Of a stretch of DNA of 64,000 nt, positions 15,920 to 26,811 are shown in pieces; positions within the stretch are counted from its first letter, which is position 1; the number at the start of each line of letters is the position of its first letter. Source of the stretch: Candidatus Binatia bacterium (lineage in GTDB: Bacteria; Desulfobacterota; Binatia; HRBIN30; BPIQ01); the NCBI GenBank assembly GCA_026004195.1, contig BPIQ01000003.1, positions 124,001-188,000 on the forward strand, in the 5' to 3' direction. A program made the position numbers and the translations under genes. The notes under the pieces were generated by a model. That model worked only from the letters and a program-made list of their open reading frames with translations, was not told where the DNA came from and ran no database searches.

Positions 15920-17719
15920 GTGCGGGAGTCAACGAAGACTTCGAACGTGCCCGTAGCCGCCGCCCTGGCGGCCCTTTCCTTCCTCGTCTACCTCGCGAAC
16001 CTGCGTCCCATGGGGGCCTACGACTCGATCCCGGCGCGCCTCCTCCCCCTCAGCCTCCTCCGCGAAGGGAACTTCGACCTCGACGAGTTCCCCTGGCTCC
16101 GGCGCCGGGGGTTGCCGTATTTCCTGGCAGAGGGAGAAGACGGCAGAGTTTTTTCGAAGTACCCGGTGCTCACCCCCGTTCTCCTGCTGCCCGTCGCCTA
16201 TCCTCTCCAGCTCTGGCTCGTCCGGAACGGCGTCGAGGACGAAGAAGTCGCCTTCCGGGTCGCTACCCTCGTCTTCGAGCGTGTGGGAGCGGCCCTTCTC
16301 GCCTCGCTTTCCGTGGCGCTGCTTTTCGCCGCCGCCTCGAGGATAGCTTCCCTTCGTGTGGCCCTGGCCACGAGCCTCGTCTACGCTTTCGGAACCTCGA
16401 CCTGGTCGATCTCGAGCCAGGCGCTCTGGCAACACGGGGCAGCCGAACTCGCCCTGGCCGGACTTTGCTGGACCATGGTCCGAGGACCCACGCGCGGGGG
16501 GCTTCTTCTCGCCGGTCTTTTCGCCGCGGGCGGCGTGGCTGCCAGGCCCACGATGGCCGTCTTTGCCGTGCTGGCAGTTTGGTTCGTCGCCCGCACGCGC
16601 AGGGATCTCCTCGGCTGGTTCCTTTTGTTTCCCTCGCTGCTCGCGCCACTTCTTCTCGCCTACAACCGGCACGCGACCGGCGCGCCCACGGGAGGATACC
16701 CTTTACGGCAAGCGCTCGTCCTGCCCGATCCTCTCGTCCTGCCGGCCCTTCTCCTGAGCCCCAACCGGGGGCTTTTCGTCTACACGCCCGTCACTGTCCT
16801 CACCCTCTTGGCCGTCGCGGGCCGATACCGGCGCCTCCTTCCTCCCTGGGGAGGGCCTCTGGCCCTGGGCTGCGCGCTCTACGTTCTTCCCCTTCTCTTC
16901 TGGAAAAAATGGTGGGCGGGCTGGACCTACGGCCCGCGTTTTTTCACGGACGTTCTCCCCGGGCTCGCGCTTCTTTCCCTTCCGGCAGCGCAAGGGCTCG
17001 TGACTCGCGCCCGGATGCGCCGAGCCGTCGTGGCTCTGGCTCTCTGGGGAGTGCTCGTCCAGGCTCTCGGCGTCTGGTGCGACGACGGCTCCTGGAACCG
17101 GGAGCCGGTTCCCGTCCAACGCGATCCCGCGCGGGTGTGGTCCCTCCAGGATCCCCAGATCCTGCGCGCTTTCCGGAGCGGTTGGCACGGATTCGATCTC
17201 CTTCCGCTCCTCCGCTCGACCTGGAATCGGGAAAGTCCTGCGCTCCTGCGACCCCTCGAGCCACCCGAGCTCGCACACGCACTGCGGGCGACGGGAAGGT
17301 CCGCGCGCGAACTTCTCGGCGGGTGTGCGGTCGAGCTCGAGATCGAGATCGAAAACCTGTGCGAGACGACCTGGCCCGCCTTTTCCGACTTCGCTTTTCT
17401 CGACGTGGGGCTCCTCTACCGCTGGGTCGAAAAAGCCGAGGCGACCCATCCCCTCTACGGCCAGTATCCGGTCCGCCGCGGGGCCGAGAGCGGCTTTCTC
17501 CCCTTGCCGAAAAACCTGGGCCCGCAAAAAACCCTGCGGTTCCGGAAAAAACTCCGAGCGCCGTCCGGCCGGGAAGGACTCGCTCTCGAACTCCGCCTCG
17601 TGCAGCGGCTCGACGGTCGGCGCGTGGTTCACGCGCGGCGAGGCTTCTCGCCTCTGCGACTCGAGCTTCCCGAGGGCTGCGCGGGAGCTCTCCTGGCGAG
17701 CCCGCACAGTCCGTGGTAA
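15920..17719 (+). CDS. polytopic membrane protein, glycosyltransferase-39-like
   Basis: 599 residues from GTG. The first 400 residues contain about ten hydrophobic helices, starting with PVAAALAALSFLVYLANL, and an early acidic loop after the first helix (GAYDSIPARL) as in dolichyl-phosphate-mannose-type glycosyltransferases. The C-terminal 180 residues are soluble and beta-rich. Assignment to the glycosyltransferase C superfamily is a guess from topology; no conserved catalytic Asp pair was proven. It is divergent from the TetR-type gene, which may control it. Confidence 0.5.
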   Translation: MRESTKTSNVPVAAALAALSFLVYLANLRPMGAYDSIPARLLPLSLLREGNFDLDEFPWLRRRGLPYFLAEGEDGRVFSKYPVLTPVLLLPVAYPLQLWLVRNGVEDEEVAFRVATLVFERVGAALLASLSVALLFAAASRIASLRVALATSLVYAFGTSTWSISSQALWQHGAAELALAGLCWTMVRGPTRGGLLLAGLFAAGGVAARPTMAVFAVLAVWFVARTRRDLLGWFLLFPSLLAPLLLAYNRHATGAPTGGYPLRQALVLPDPLVLPALLLSPNRGLFVYTPVTVLTLLAVAGRYRRLLPPWGGPLALGCALYVLPLLFWKKWWAGWTYGPRFFTDVLPGLALLSLPAAQGLVTRARMRRAVVALALWGVLVQALGVWCDDGSWNREPVPVQRDPARVWSLQDPQILRAFRSGWHGFDLLPLLRSTWNRESPALLRPLEPPELAHALRATGRSARELLGGCAVELEIEIENLCETTWPAFSDFAFLDVGLLYRWVEKAEATHPLYGQYPVRRGAESGFLPLPKNLGPQKTLRFRKKLRAPSGREGLALELRLVQRLDGRRVVHARRGFSPLRLELPEGCAGALLASPHSPW

Positions 17720-17843
17720 CCGGGACGCCGTCCGTGACTGCCTCCGAGTACGGTTCGGCAAAACGGGCACCCGGCTTCCCGACGGGGCAGCGAGGCTCCC
17801 GTGGGTGGTGCCTGCCCCGGGTTCGGTGGTGCCTCTCCGCGTT

Positions 17844-18848
<1,005 letters not shown>

Positions 18849-19113
18849 CGACTCCCTGAACCCCCGACACGCCGCGGAAGTTCCTAGCACGTTCCCTCGC
18901 ACGGCTTCCAGAGGGCCGAGAACGGCGGACGATTTTCCCGTTGTACGGGCCGGTACTTCGAACGGTTTTCGGCGGGAGATTCGCGGAGCCCGAAATCTCC
19001 TCGCACTACCGAGACTTTTCCCTTCCGAGCGCTTCGTGGTAGGGGTCGGGGGCCACGTTCGACGAGAGTTTCCGTTTCCGCGGAGGCTTTCTGCTTCCAT
19101 AGGAGAAACGACC

Positions 19114-19722
19114 ATGCTCGAGATCTACCACCACCCCCTTTCGACGTTCGCGCGCCGCGTTCGCATCGCGCTCCTCGAGAAGGGAATCGAGGCGGAGCTC
19201 GTCGAGGTCGACATGGCCAAGCGAGCGCACCGGAGCCCCGAGTATCTGGCTCTCAACCCTTACGGGCGCGTGCCCACGCTCGTCGAGGACGGTTTCGTCC
19301 TGTACGAATCCACCGCCATTCTCGAGTACCTCGAGGCGACCCACCCCGATCCGCCTCTCGTACCTCCGGACCCGAGGGGTCGGGCGCTCGTCGCCATGCA
19401 CATGAAGCTCTGCGACCTCCAGCTCACGCGCCAGACGGGCACGATCATCTTTCCGAAGCGCTTTCTCCCCCGCGAACGTTGGGACGAGAACGCGATGGCG
19501 CAGGCCAAAAAAGAAATCGAGCGGCACCTCGAAATTCTCGAAACTCAGATCCGCGGGAAGACCTGGATGGTCGCCGACCGCTACACGCTCGTCGAGGTGT
19601 GCTACACGCCCTTCGTCCAGTTCTTCCCGCTCATGGAAATCGAGCCGCCGCCGGGCGTCGCCGCCTGGGTGGAGCGCATGCTCGAACGACCGAGCGCGCA
19701 GGCGACGAAGCCGGCGATGTAA
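19114..19722 (+). CDS. glutathione S-transferase family protein
   Basis: 202 residues. The N-terminal thioredoxin-like domain starts MLEIYHHPLSTFARRVRIAL, with Ser in the place of the catalytic Ser/Cys, and contains NPYGRVPTLVEDG (cis-Pro) and YESTAILEYLE, the glutathione gamma-glutamyl contact. The C-terminal half is helical with YTLVEVCYTPF. It probably conjugates or reduces with glutathione; substrate unknown. AGGAGAAACGACC precedes the ATG. It is convergent with the NUDIX gene, with only 4 bases between them. Confidence 0.88.
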   Translation: MLEIYHHPLSTFARRVRIALLEKGIEAELVEVDMAKRAHRSPEYLALNPYGRVPTLVEDGFVLYESTAILEYLEATHPDPPLVPPDPRGRALVAMHMKLCDLQLTRQTGTIIFPKRFLPRERWDENAMAQAKKEIERHLEILETQIRGKTWMVADRYTLVEVCYTPFVQFFPLMEIEPPPGVAAWVERMLERPSAQATKPAM

Positions 19723-19726
19723 CTTC

Positions 19727-20161
19727 CTACCGGGTTTTCTCGGACGCGTATGCGCGGAGTCTCTCGAGAAAGGCCCGCTGCTCGGGGATCATGAGCTCGC
19801 GAGCCTTCTCGACCGGATAGAAGCGGCAGACGTCGTTCTCCCGGTCGGCGTGCAGGCATCGGCCCGCGTCGTCGATGTCGCCCGCGCTTTCCGGCGCCAC
19901 CTCGGCCCAGAAGGCGTGGACGACCTTCCCGGATTTCTGCCGGACCGTGCCCAGGTCGGCACGCACCCGCACGCGCAGGCCCGTTTCTTCCAACGTCTCG
20001 CGCACCGCCGCCGCCTCGTCGTCCTCGCCTTCTTCGACGAGACCCTTGGGGATGCCGAAAAGCGGGCGGCGGAAGGTGGCACCTCGCGGATGGACGAGCA
20101 GCACTTCGAGCCCCCGTTCGGTCTCCCGTGTCACCACGCAACCCGCCGACCGAGGCGGCAC
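19727..20161 (-). CDS. NUDIX hydrolase
   Basis: 144 residues with a complete NUDIX box: G, five residues, E, seven residues, then RETLEETG, with the preceding GIPKGLVEEGE typical of diadenosine-polyphosphate or nucleoside-diphosphate hydrolases. Substrate unknown. It lies 13 bases after the GH1 gene on the same strand, suggesting co-transcription. Confidence 0.88.
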   Translation of the reverse strand: MPPRSAGCVVTRETERGLEVLLVHPRGATFRRPLFGIPKGLVEEGEDDEAAAVRETLEETGLRVRVRADLGTVRQKSGKVVHAFWAEVAPESAGDIDDAGRCLHADRENDVCRFYPVEKARELMIPEQRAFLERLRAYASEKTR

Positions 20162-20174
20162 GGTTTTCTCGCAC

Positions 20175-21560
<1,386 letters not shown>

Positions 21561-21614
21561 TCAACCCGCCGCACGTTTGCGGACCCGAAGCGGGCCGTGG
21601 TAGAGGAGCGCGCC

Positions 21615-22998
21615 GTGAAGGCGCAAGTTCCGGGCATGCTCGGCGTCGACGAGCTCCGGGCACTGGTGCGTCAGGGGGAGATCGACACCGTGCTCGCCGT
21701 CTTCCCCGACCTCTACGGGCGGCTCGTGGGAAAGAGAATCACGGGGCGCTTTTTCTGCGAAGAAGTCCTCGAGCACGGCATGCACGCCTGCGACTACCTC
21801 CTCGCCTGCGACATGGAAATGGACCCCGTACCGGGGTACCGGTTCGCGTCGTGGGAGAAAGGGTACGGCGACATCCGCTGCGTCCCGGACCTCTCCACGC
21901 TCCGGCGGGCCGCTTGGCTCGAGCGGACGGCGCTCGTTCTCTGCGACGTCCACGACGAAAGGACCGGCGACCTCGTCGCCGTGGCTCCGCGCACCATCCT
22001 GCGCAGGCAGGTCGAACGCGCGCGGGCGGCGGGCTACGTGGCCATGGGCGGCTCGGAGCTCGAATTCTTCCTCCTGCGCGAAACCTACGAGTCGGCCCGC
22101 GAGAAGGGCTTCGACAACCTCGAACCCTTCGGGTGGTACGTCGAGGACTACCACATCCTGCAGGGGACCAAGGCCGAGCCGCTCGTCGGAGCCATCCGCC
22201 GTCACATGGAAAGCTCGGGCGTACCGGTGGAGTTCTCGAAGGGCGAGTGGGGTCCCGGGCAGCACGAAATCAACCTGCGCTACACGGAGTTCCTCGAGAT
22301 GGCCGACCGGCACGTCGTCTACAAACACGCGGCCAAGGAAATCGCAGCACGGCAGGGCCTCGCCGTGACCTTCATGGCGAAGTTCGACGACCGTCTCGCG
22401 GGGAACTCCATGCACCTGCATGCGAGCCTCTGGTCGGCCGCGGACCTCCGACCCCTTTTCGCCTCCGACGGATCCGGCTCGGGGCCGACCGACACCTTCC
22501 GCTGGTGGCTCGGGGGCCTCCTCCGTCACGCGCGCGCGGCCACGCTTCTCTTCGCGCCGTACGTGAACTCCTACAAGCGCTTTCGCGCGGGCTCTTTCGC
22601 CCCGACCAAGATCGCCTGGGCCCACGACAACCGTACGGTGGGCTTCCGCGTCGTCGGACGGGGAGCCTCGCGCCGCATCGAATGCCGAATCCCCGGAGCC
22701 GACGCGAACCCCTACCTCGCCTACGCGGCCACGTTGGCGGCGGGTCTCGACGGGATCGCCCGCAAGATCGAACCGCCCCCCGCCTTTCGGGGCGACGCCT
22801 ACCGGGCGGAGGATCTGCCCTCGGTGCCCACGAGTCTTCCCGAAGCCATCGCCGAATTCGAGGGCTTCCGCGCTCTTCCGCGAGGCGTTCGGGCCGGAGG
22901 TGGTCGAGCACCTCGTGCATTTCGCGCGGACCGAGCAGAGAAAATTCGAGGAAAGCGTGACCTCCTGGGAGCGACGGCGCTATCTCGAACGCGCCTAG
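21615..22998 (+). CDS. glutamine synthetase family protein (GlnT/PuuA-like), single-base frame break
   Basis: GTG start with GAGGAG 6 bases upstream; about 460 residues. Conserved elements are GGSELEFFLLRETYESA, the catalytic GEWGPGQHEINLRY, AGNSMHLHASLW, the ATP loop FRAGSFAPTKIAWAHDN and RIECRIPGADANPYLA. The sequence is of the gamma-glutamylamine synthetase (PuuA/GlnT) group. At 22865-22872 CTTCCGCG stands where CTCCGCG would keep frame; the reading continues in the +1 frame as FREAFGPEVVEHLVHFARTE to SWERRRYLERA and a TAG at 22996. One inserted T accounts for it, so the gene is either sequencing-damaged or a recent pseudogene. Its product probably glutamylates an amine, with the PuuD-like gene downstream. 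Confidence 0.85.
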
Positions 22999-23310
22999 GT
23001 GTGGGATCCACACACGTTGTTTCGGGTGGCATGCGCGAACTCCTAAAACCCACGCCCCGCGAGCGCTGGCGACGGTCGCCGTGGATGCGGTGGCCCACCT
23101 TGCCGATGCAGCCGAGGGGTTCGACGTCGAAGTGGAGGAGCTCGCCGGGCCTTCGGCGCTCGTAGCGGTGGGGGCTTGGAGGTCTCCAGCAGCGAAAGTC
23201 GCCCGAGGCCCAGGTGACGGAGGACCCCCGCCTCCGTGGACCCACTCTCCATGGGGATCCCGGGTGGCCTTCAAGCCCTACCCACCGACACAACGCGTTC
23301 GGGCTCCACA
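22999..23310 (-). mobile_element. internally deleted IS481-type element A
   Basis: Inverted ends: left GTGTGGGATCCACACACGTT, right complement GTGTGGAGCCCGAACGCGTT, each next to CTAG. The minus strand retains a piece of the IS481 transposase core domain, RPGELLHFDVEPLGCIGKVG then HRIHGD, which contains the first catalytic Asp in its usual LLHxD context. The N- and C-terminal parts of the transposase are missing, so it cannot move alone. Confidence 0.7.
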
Positions 23311-23532
23311 CCTAGGGGAACCGGGCTAGGGGTCAGAATTGCGTATGTGGCGTAACTGGAGTGCAACCTGGGCTTGACCTTCTCCTGGGTTCGTGGTGTA
23401 GGGCGCCGAAACGACACCGGTCGGACAGGCAGTGACCGGGCGGAGCCGATCTCTTCTCGATCATGCCGCGGCCGAGCTCGCTGGCTTGAGCGGAGGGCGC
23501 CTCCTCCGTGCACTGCGGAAAGGAGGCTGCCA

Positions 23533-24783
23533 ATGGTCGAGCGGAAAGTGTCGGCACGGAAGCGGGGACGGTACCGGGCTCGGGTGTGGTCGGTGGGGAT
23601 GGTAGCGAGCCTGTGGGCGCTGTCGGCGTTCGGGGCAGACTACGTCGTGACCACGACGGCGGACTTCCTCGACAACACTGACAACCAGTGCTCCCTGCGC
23701 GAAGCGATTCAAGAAGCGAACGACGGGCCGGATACTGACTGCGCTGGCTCACCGAGCAATGGCGACGACACCATCACCTTCAGCGTGAGCGGGACGATCG
23801 TGCTCGGCTCGACGCTGCCGGACATCGCAGATGCGGGCACGGCGGGCAAGCTCACGATTGACGGCAGTGGCCAGACCATCACCATCAGCGGGAACAACAG
23901 TGTGCTGGTGATGCGTGTTAATTCCGGCGCGGACCTCACCCTGCGCAACCTGTCCATCGCCGAAGGGAGCGCCGACTTCGGCGGCGGCATCCGCAACGAC
24001 GGTACGCTCACGATCATGAGCGCCACGCTCTCCGGGAATGTGGCGGGCGATTTTATTGCCCTTGTCGGCGGCGGCGGCGGCATCTTCAACGCTGGCTGGG
24101 CGAGCGTCATCAATAGCACTTTCTCTGACAACAAGGGCGTGCGAGGCGCCGGCATCCTGAACGTTGGCACGCTGACAATCATCAACAGTACCTTCTCCGG
24201 CAACAACGCGCCGACCACAGGCGGCGGCATCCGCAACGAAGGCACGCTGACGCTCAAGAACACCATCGTTGCCAACAGCCCGAGCGGTGGGAATTGCTCG
24301 GGCACGATCACCGATGGTGGGGGGAACCTGAGTTGGCCGGACGCGACTTGCCCCGGTATCAATCAAGACCCCACGCTCGGCCCGCTGGAGAATAACGGCG
24401 GTCCGACCCAAACCCACGCGCTCTTGGCGGGCAGCGCCGCCATCGACGCCGTCACGGACTGCACCGACACGAGCGGGAATACGATCTCGACCGACCAGCG
24501 CGGCATCTCCCGACCGCAACCCGCAGGCGGCCAGTGCGACGCGGGGGCTTACGAATTCCGACGGATAGAAGACGATACGGGCGACCGTGCCTGCAGCGAC
24601 GGGTCAGACAACGACTCCGATGGGCGCACCGACTGTGCCGACCCGGACTGCGCGACGAGCGTGCGTTGCGCGGCACCGATGCCGGCAACGGGCTGGGGCC
24701 GCAAGGTACTCTTGGTGACGCTGCTGGCCGCCTTGGGAATCCACGCCCTCTCGCTCCGCCTTGCTGCCCGCCAGCAGGGCTAG
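23533..24783 (+). CDS. exported CSLREA-motif beta-helix protein, element cargo
   Basis: 416 residues; ATG with AGGAGG 8 bases ahead. Signal peptide to about 38 (LWALSAFGAD). NQCSLREAIQEANDGPDTDC is a CSLREA domain, followed by parallel beta-helix coils (GGGIRNEGTLTLKNT, INSTFSGNNAP). ENNGGPTQTHALLAGSAAID is the choice-of-anchor Q type ending, then DGSDNDSDGRTDCADPDC, a calcium-binding DxDxDG loop, and a sorting-type tail MPATGWGRKVLLVTLLAALG with basic residues. Such proteins are cell-surface anchored; the ligand is unknown. The gene looks less GC-rich than its neighbours (by eye) and lies between two deleted IS481 copies, suggesting acquisition. Its TAG stop is part of the CTAG that bounds element B. 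Confidence 0.82.
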   Translation: MVERKVSARKRGRYRARVWSVGMVASLWALSAFGADYVVTTTADFLDNTDNQCSLREAIQEANDGPDTDCAGSPSNGDDTITFSVSGTIVLGSTLPDIADAGTAGKLTIDGSGQTITISGNNSVLVMRVNSGADLTLRNLSIAEGSADFGGGIRNDGTLTIMSATLSGNVAGDFIALVGGGGGIFNAGWASVINSTFSDNKGVRGAGILNVGTLTIINSTFSGNNAPTTGGGIRNEGTLTLKNTIVANSPSGGNCSGTITDGGGNLSWPDATCPGINQDPTLGPLENNGGPTQTHALLAGSAAIDAVTDCTDTSGNTISTDQRGISRPQPAGGQCDAGAYEFRRIEDDTGDRACSDGSDNDSDGRTDCADPDCATSVRCAAPMPATGWGRKVLLVTLLAALGIHALSLRLAARQQG

Positions 24784-25169
24784 GTGCGGGATCCACACAC
24801 GCTGTTTCGGGTCCCGAGCGTAAGGACAGTTAGGGGAGGGGTCATTCCCAGGGAGCGATGAGGTCGTCGTTCGTTGTAGTACCGAAGCCACGGCCAGAGC
24901 GCTGGGGTGCGACGGGTCCGCAGGCGCAGGGCCACGATCTGGGGGATCCGCTCCTGGGGAACCGGGCTCCGCAGCCGGCTCGGGCGCGAGGAGCGGTCGC
25001 AGAGACCCGAAGGGCTTTCCTCCCGGTAGCGCCTGTGCCACTTGCGCACGGTGGTCTCGCTCAGGTGGAAGGCCCTTGCCACCCGCCCGACCGACCAGCC
25101 CTCCTGCAGTCGCCGGATCCTGGCCACCCTACCATTCGGTGCCAGCTTTGCGTTACAATGAATTGTCAT
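24780..25169 (-). pseudogene. IS481-type transposase with the catalytic core deleted
   Basis: 129 codons. Residues 1-65 are the IS481 DNA-binding region (GWSVGRVARAFHLSETTVRK and SPSGLCDRSSRPSRL). After about residue 80 the sequence jumps to the C-terminal motif RYYNERRPHRSLG. About 200 residues with the DDE triad are missing. The frame stays open because the deletion is in phase, so a DNA-binding fragment could still be made. Confidence 0.8.
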
Positions 25170-25279
25170 TCGGGGTCCTCCTCTGGAGTGGAGTTTGTTC
25201 CTCCAACCCTATTGTCCATAGGGACCCCGGGTGGCCTTCGAGCTCTCCCCACACGACACAACGTGTTTGGACACCACAC
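24784..25279 (-). mobile_element. internally deleted IS481-type element B
   Basis: Left end GTGCGGGATCCACACACGCT, right complement GTGTGGTGTCCAAACACGTT, each beside CTAG. The minus strand encodes the transposase N-terminal helix-turn-helix domain joined directly to its last segment (YYNERRPHRSLG). The catalytic core is absent. Orientation is the same as element A. Confidence 0.75.
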
Positions 25280-25290
25280 CTAGGCACGCC

Positions 25291-25989
25291 GTGGATCGCA
25301 GGCCCCGGATCGGAATCACCTCCTATCCGAGAGAAGAGGGGGCCTTCAGCCTTCCCGAAGGCTACGTCGACGCGGTCCGCCTCGGCGGCGGCATTCCCCT
25401 CGTACTCCCGCCCGCATGGGATCGGCCGTCGGAGGTCCTCGAAGCGCTCGACGGCCTCGTGCTCGCCGGAGGCGGAGACCTCGAGCCGGCCCGTTACGGT
25501 GGGGACGACCACCCCGAGGTCTACAAGGTCCATCCCGAGCGGGACGCCTTCGAACTCGAGCTTTTGCGGTCGGCCCTCGAGCGAAAAGTCCCCGTTCTCT
25601 GCATTTGCCGGGGCATGCAGGTGCTGAACGTGCTGCGGGGCGGTACGCTCCACGTCGACATACCCGACCGTGTCGGACGCGAAGTGGTCCACCGCCTCCC
25701 GCCGCGGCGTCCGACCCGCCACCCTGTTCGCCTCGCACCGGAGAGCCGGATCGCCCGCATCGTGGGCCGCGAGGAACTCGACGTCGTATCCTGGCACCAT
25801 CAGGCCATCGACAAAGTGGGCCGAGGACTCCGGCCCGTCGCCTGGTCGGAGGACGGCCTCGTCGAAGCGTTCGAGGTCGAGGACCACCCCTGGGCACTCG
25901 CCGTGCAATGGCACCCCGAAATGCAGCTCGACGACGAGAGCCAGAGGAAACTCTTCCTCGAGTTCTGCTCGGCCGCCCGCCGCCGGTAG
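25291..25989 (+). CDS. gamma-glutamyl-gamma-aminobutyrate hydrolase family protein (PuuD-like)
   Basis: A 232-residue class I glutamine amidotransferase-like hydrolase. It starts MDRRPRIGITSYPREEG, has the nucleophile Cys106 in CICRGMQVLNVL, and the His-Glu pair in AVQWHPEMQ. PuuD-type enzymes cleave gamma-glutamyl-GABA or related gamma-glutamyl amides, the step after glutamylation by a glutamine synthetase-like enzyme. The GTG at 25291 is chosen; an in-frame upstream start would begin inside the IS481 end. Without the insertion the gene would begin 7 bases after the synthetase stop. Substrate is unproven. Confidence 0.88.
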   Translation: MDRRPRIGITSYPREEGAFSLPEGYVDAVRLGGGIPLVLPPAWDRPSEVLEALDGLVLAGGGDLEPARYGGDDHPEVYKVHPERDAFELELLRSALERKVPVLCICRGMQVLNVLRGGTLHVDIPDRVGREVVHRLPPRRPTRHPVRLAPESRIARIVGREELDVVSWHHQAIDKVGRGLRPVAWSEDGLVEAFEVEDHPWALAVQWHPEMQLDDESQRKLFLEFCSAARRR

Positions 25990-26031
25990 CGGCGCCTTGC
26001 TTTTTTTCGCGCCGTCGGGCTTCGTGGTCCC

Positions 26032-26811
26032 GTGGCCGGGCGGCTCGAGAACAAGGTAGCGCTCGTCACGGGCGCCGCGGGCGGAATCGGGAGCGCGTCG
26101 GTGCGCCTTTTCGCCCGTGAAGGCGCTTCGGTCGTCGCGGTCGACCTGGACGAAGCAAGAGGCGAGGCGCTGGTTCGGGAGATCCAGGGTTCGGGAGGAC
26201 GCGCCGCGTTTTTCCGGGCGGACGTAAGCCGCGCGCAGGACGCCCGTGCCATGGTCGAGTTCGCCGAGAGCACCTACGGGCGGCTCGACGTGCTCTTCAA
26301 CAACGCGGGCATCTTTCCCGCCGAAGACGGCTCGGTGCTCGACACTCCCGAGGAAGTCTTCGACCGCGTGCTCGCCGTGAACCTGAAGGGCGTGTTCCTC
26401 GGCTGCAAGCACGGGATCCCGGCGCTCTTGCGCTCGGGAGGTGGTTCCATCGTCAACACGGCGAGCTTCGTCGCCGTGATGGGGTCGGCGACCTCGCAGA
26501 TCGCCTACACGGCGTCGAAGGGCGCGGTACTTTCGTTGACCCGCGAGATCGCGGTCGAGTTCGCGCGGCGCAACATCCGGGCCAATGCTCTCTGCCCGGG
26601 ACCCGTCCGCACGCCGCTCCTCGCCGAACTCCTGCGCGACCCCGAGGCGCGGGCGCGCCGGCTCGTGCATCTACCGATGGGACGTCTCGCGGAGGCAGAA
26701 GAAGTGGCCCGGGCCGCTCTTTTTCTCGCCTCGGACGAGTCCTCGTACGTGAGCGGCGCGACGTTCCTCGTCGACGGGGCCGCGACGGTCGCCTACGTGA
26801 CCCCCGAGTGA
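26032..26811 (+). CDS. short-chain dehydrogenase/reductase
   Basis: 259 residues from GTG. Motifs: TGAAGGIG (NAD(P) binding), DVSRA, NNAG, the catalytic Ser region VNTASF and YTASK, and CPGPVRTPLL. The Asp after strand 2 (VDLDE) suggests NAD preference. It is likely the third gene of the glutamine synthetase-PuuD operon, possibly oxidising or reducing an amine-derived alcohol or aldehyde; the substrate is not known. Its end overlaps the convergent hslR gene. Confidence 0.9.
   Translation: MAGRLENKVALVTGAAGGIGSASVRLFAREGASVVAVDLDEARGEALVREIQGSGGRAAFFRADVSRAQDARAMVEFAESTYGRLDVLFNNAGIFPAEDGSVLDTPEEVFDRVLAVNLKGVFLGCKHGIPALLRSGGGSIVNTASFVAVMGSATSQIAYTASKGAVLSLTREIAVEFARRNIRANALCPGPVRTPLLAELLRDPEARARRLVHLPMGRLAEAEEVARAALFLASDESSYVSGATFLVDGAATVAYVTPE

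Larger units (their letters stand above)
22995..25283. mobile_element. composite element of two deleted IS481-type copies flanking an exported-protein gene
   Basis: Two mini-elements, A (22999-23310) and B (24784-25279), each bounded by CTAG and by inverted ends GTGTGG...CGTTGT, flank the gene at 23533. CTAG occurs at 22995-22998 and again at 25280-25283. Left ends A and B agree at 27 of 29 bases. IS481 elements are known to target CTAG. Removing 22999-25283 leaves one CTAG and places the PuuD start 7 bases after the glutamine synthetase stop. The outer repeats are consistent with insertion as one unit; sequential insertion of A and B is also possible. Confidence 0.75.

Noticed and set aside
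12309-15932. 1207-codon minus-strand frame over nrdJ
   Set aside because: Antisense shadow of nrdJ joined to a shadow of the TetR-type gene; no family-like sequence.
23321-23532. Second mobile-element end after element A (CTAGGGGTCAGAATTGCG)
   Set aside because: It has a CTAG and an odd AT-richer stretch, but no matching inverted partner was found.
25231-25290. Upstream start for the PuuD-like gene
   Set aside because: It would begin inside the right end of the IS481 element and add residues absent from the family.
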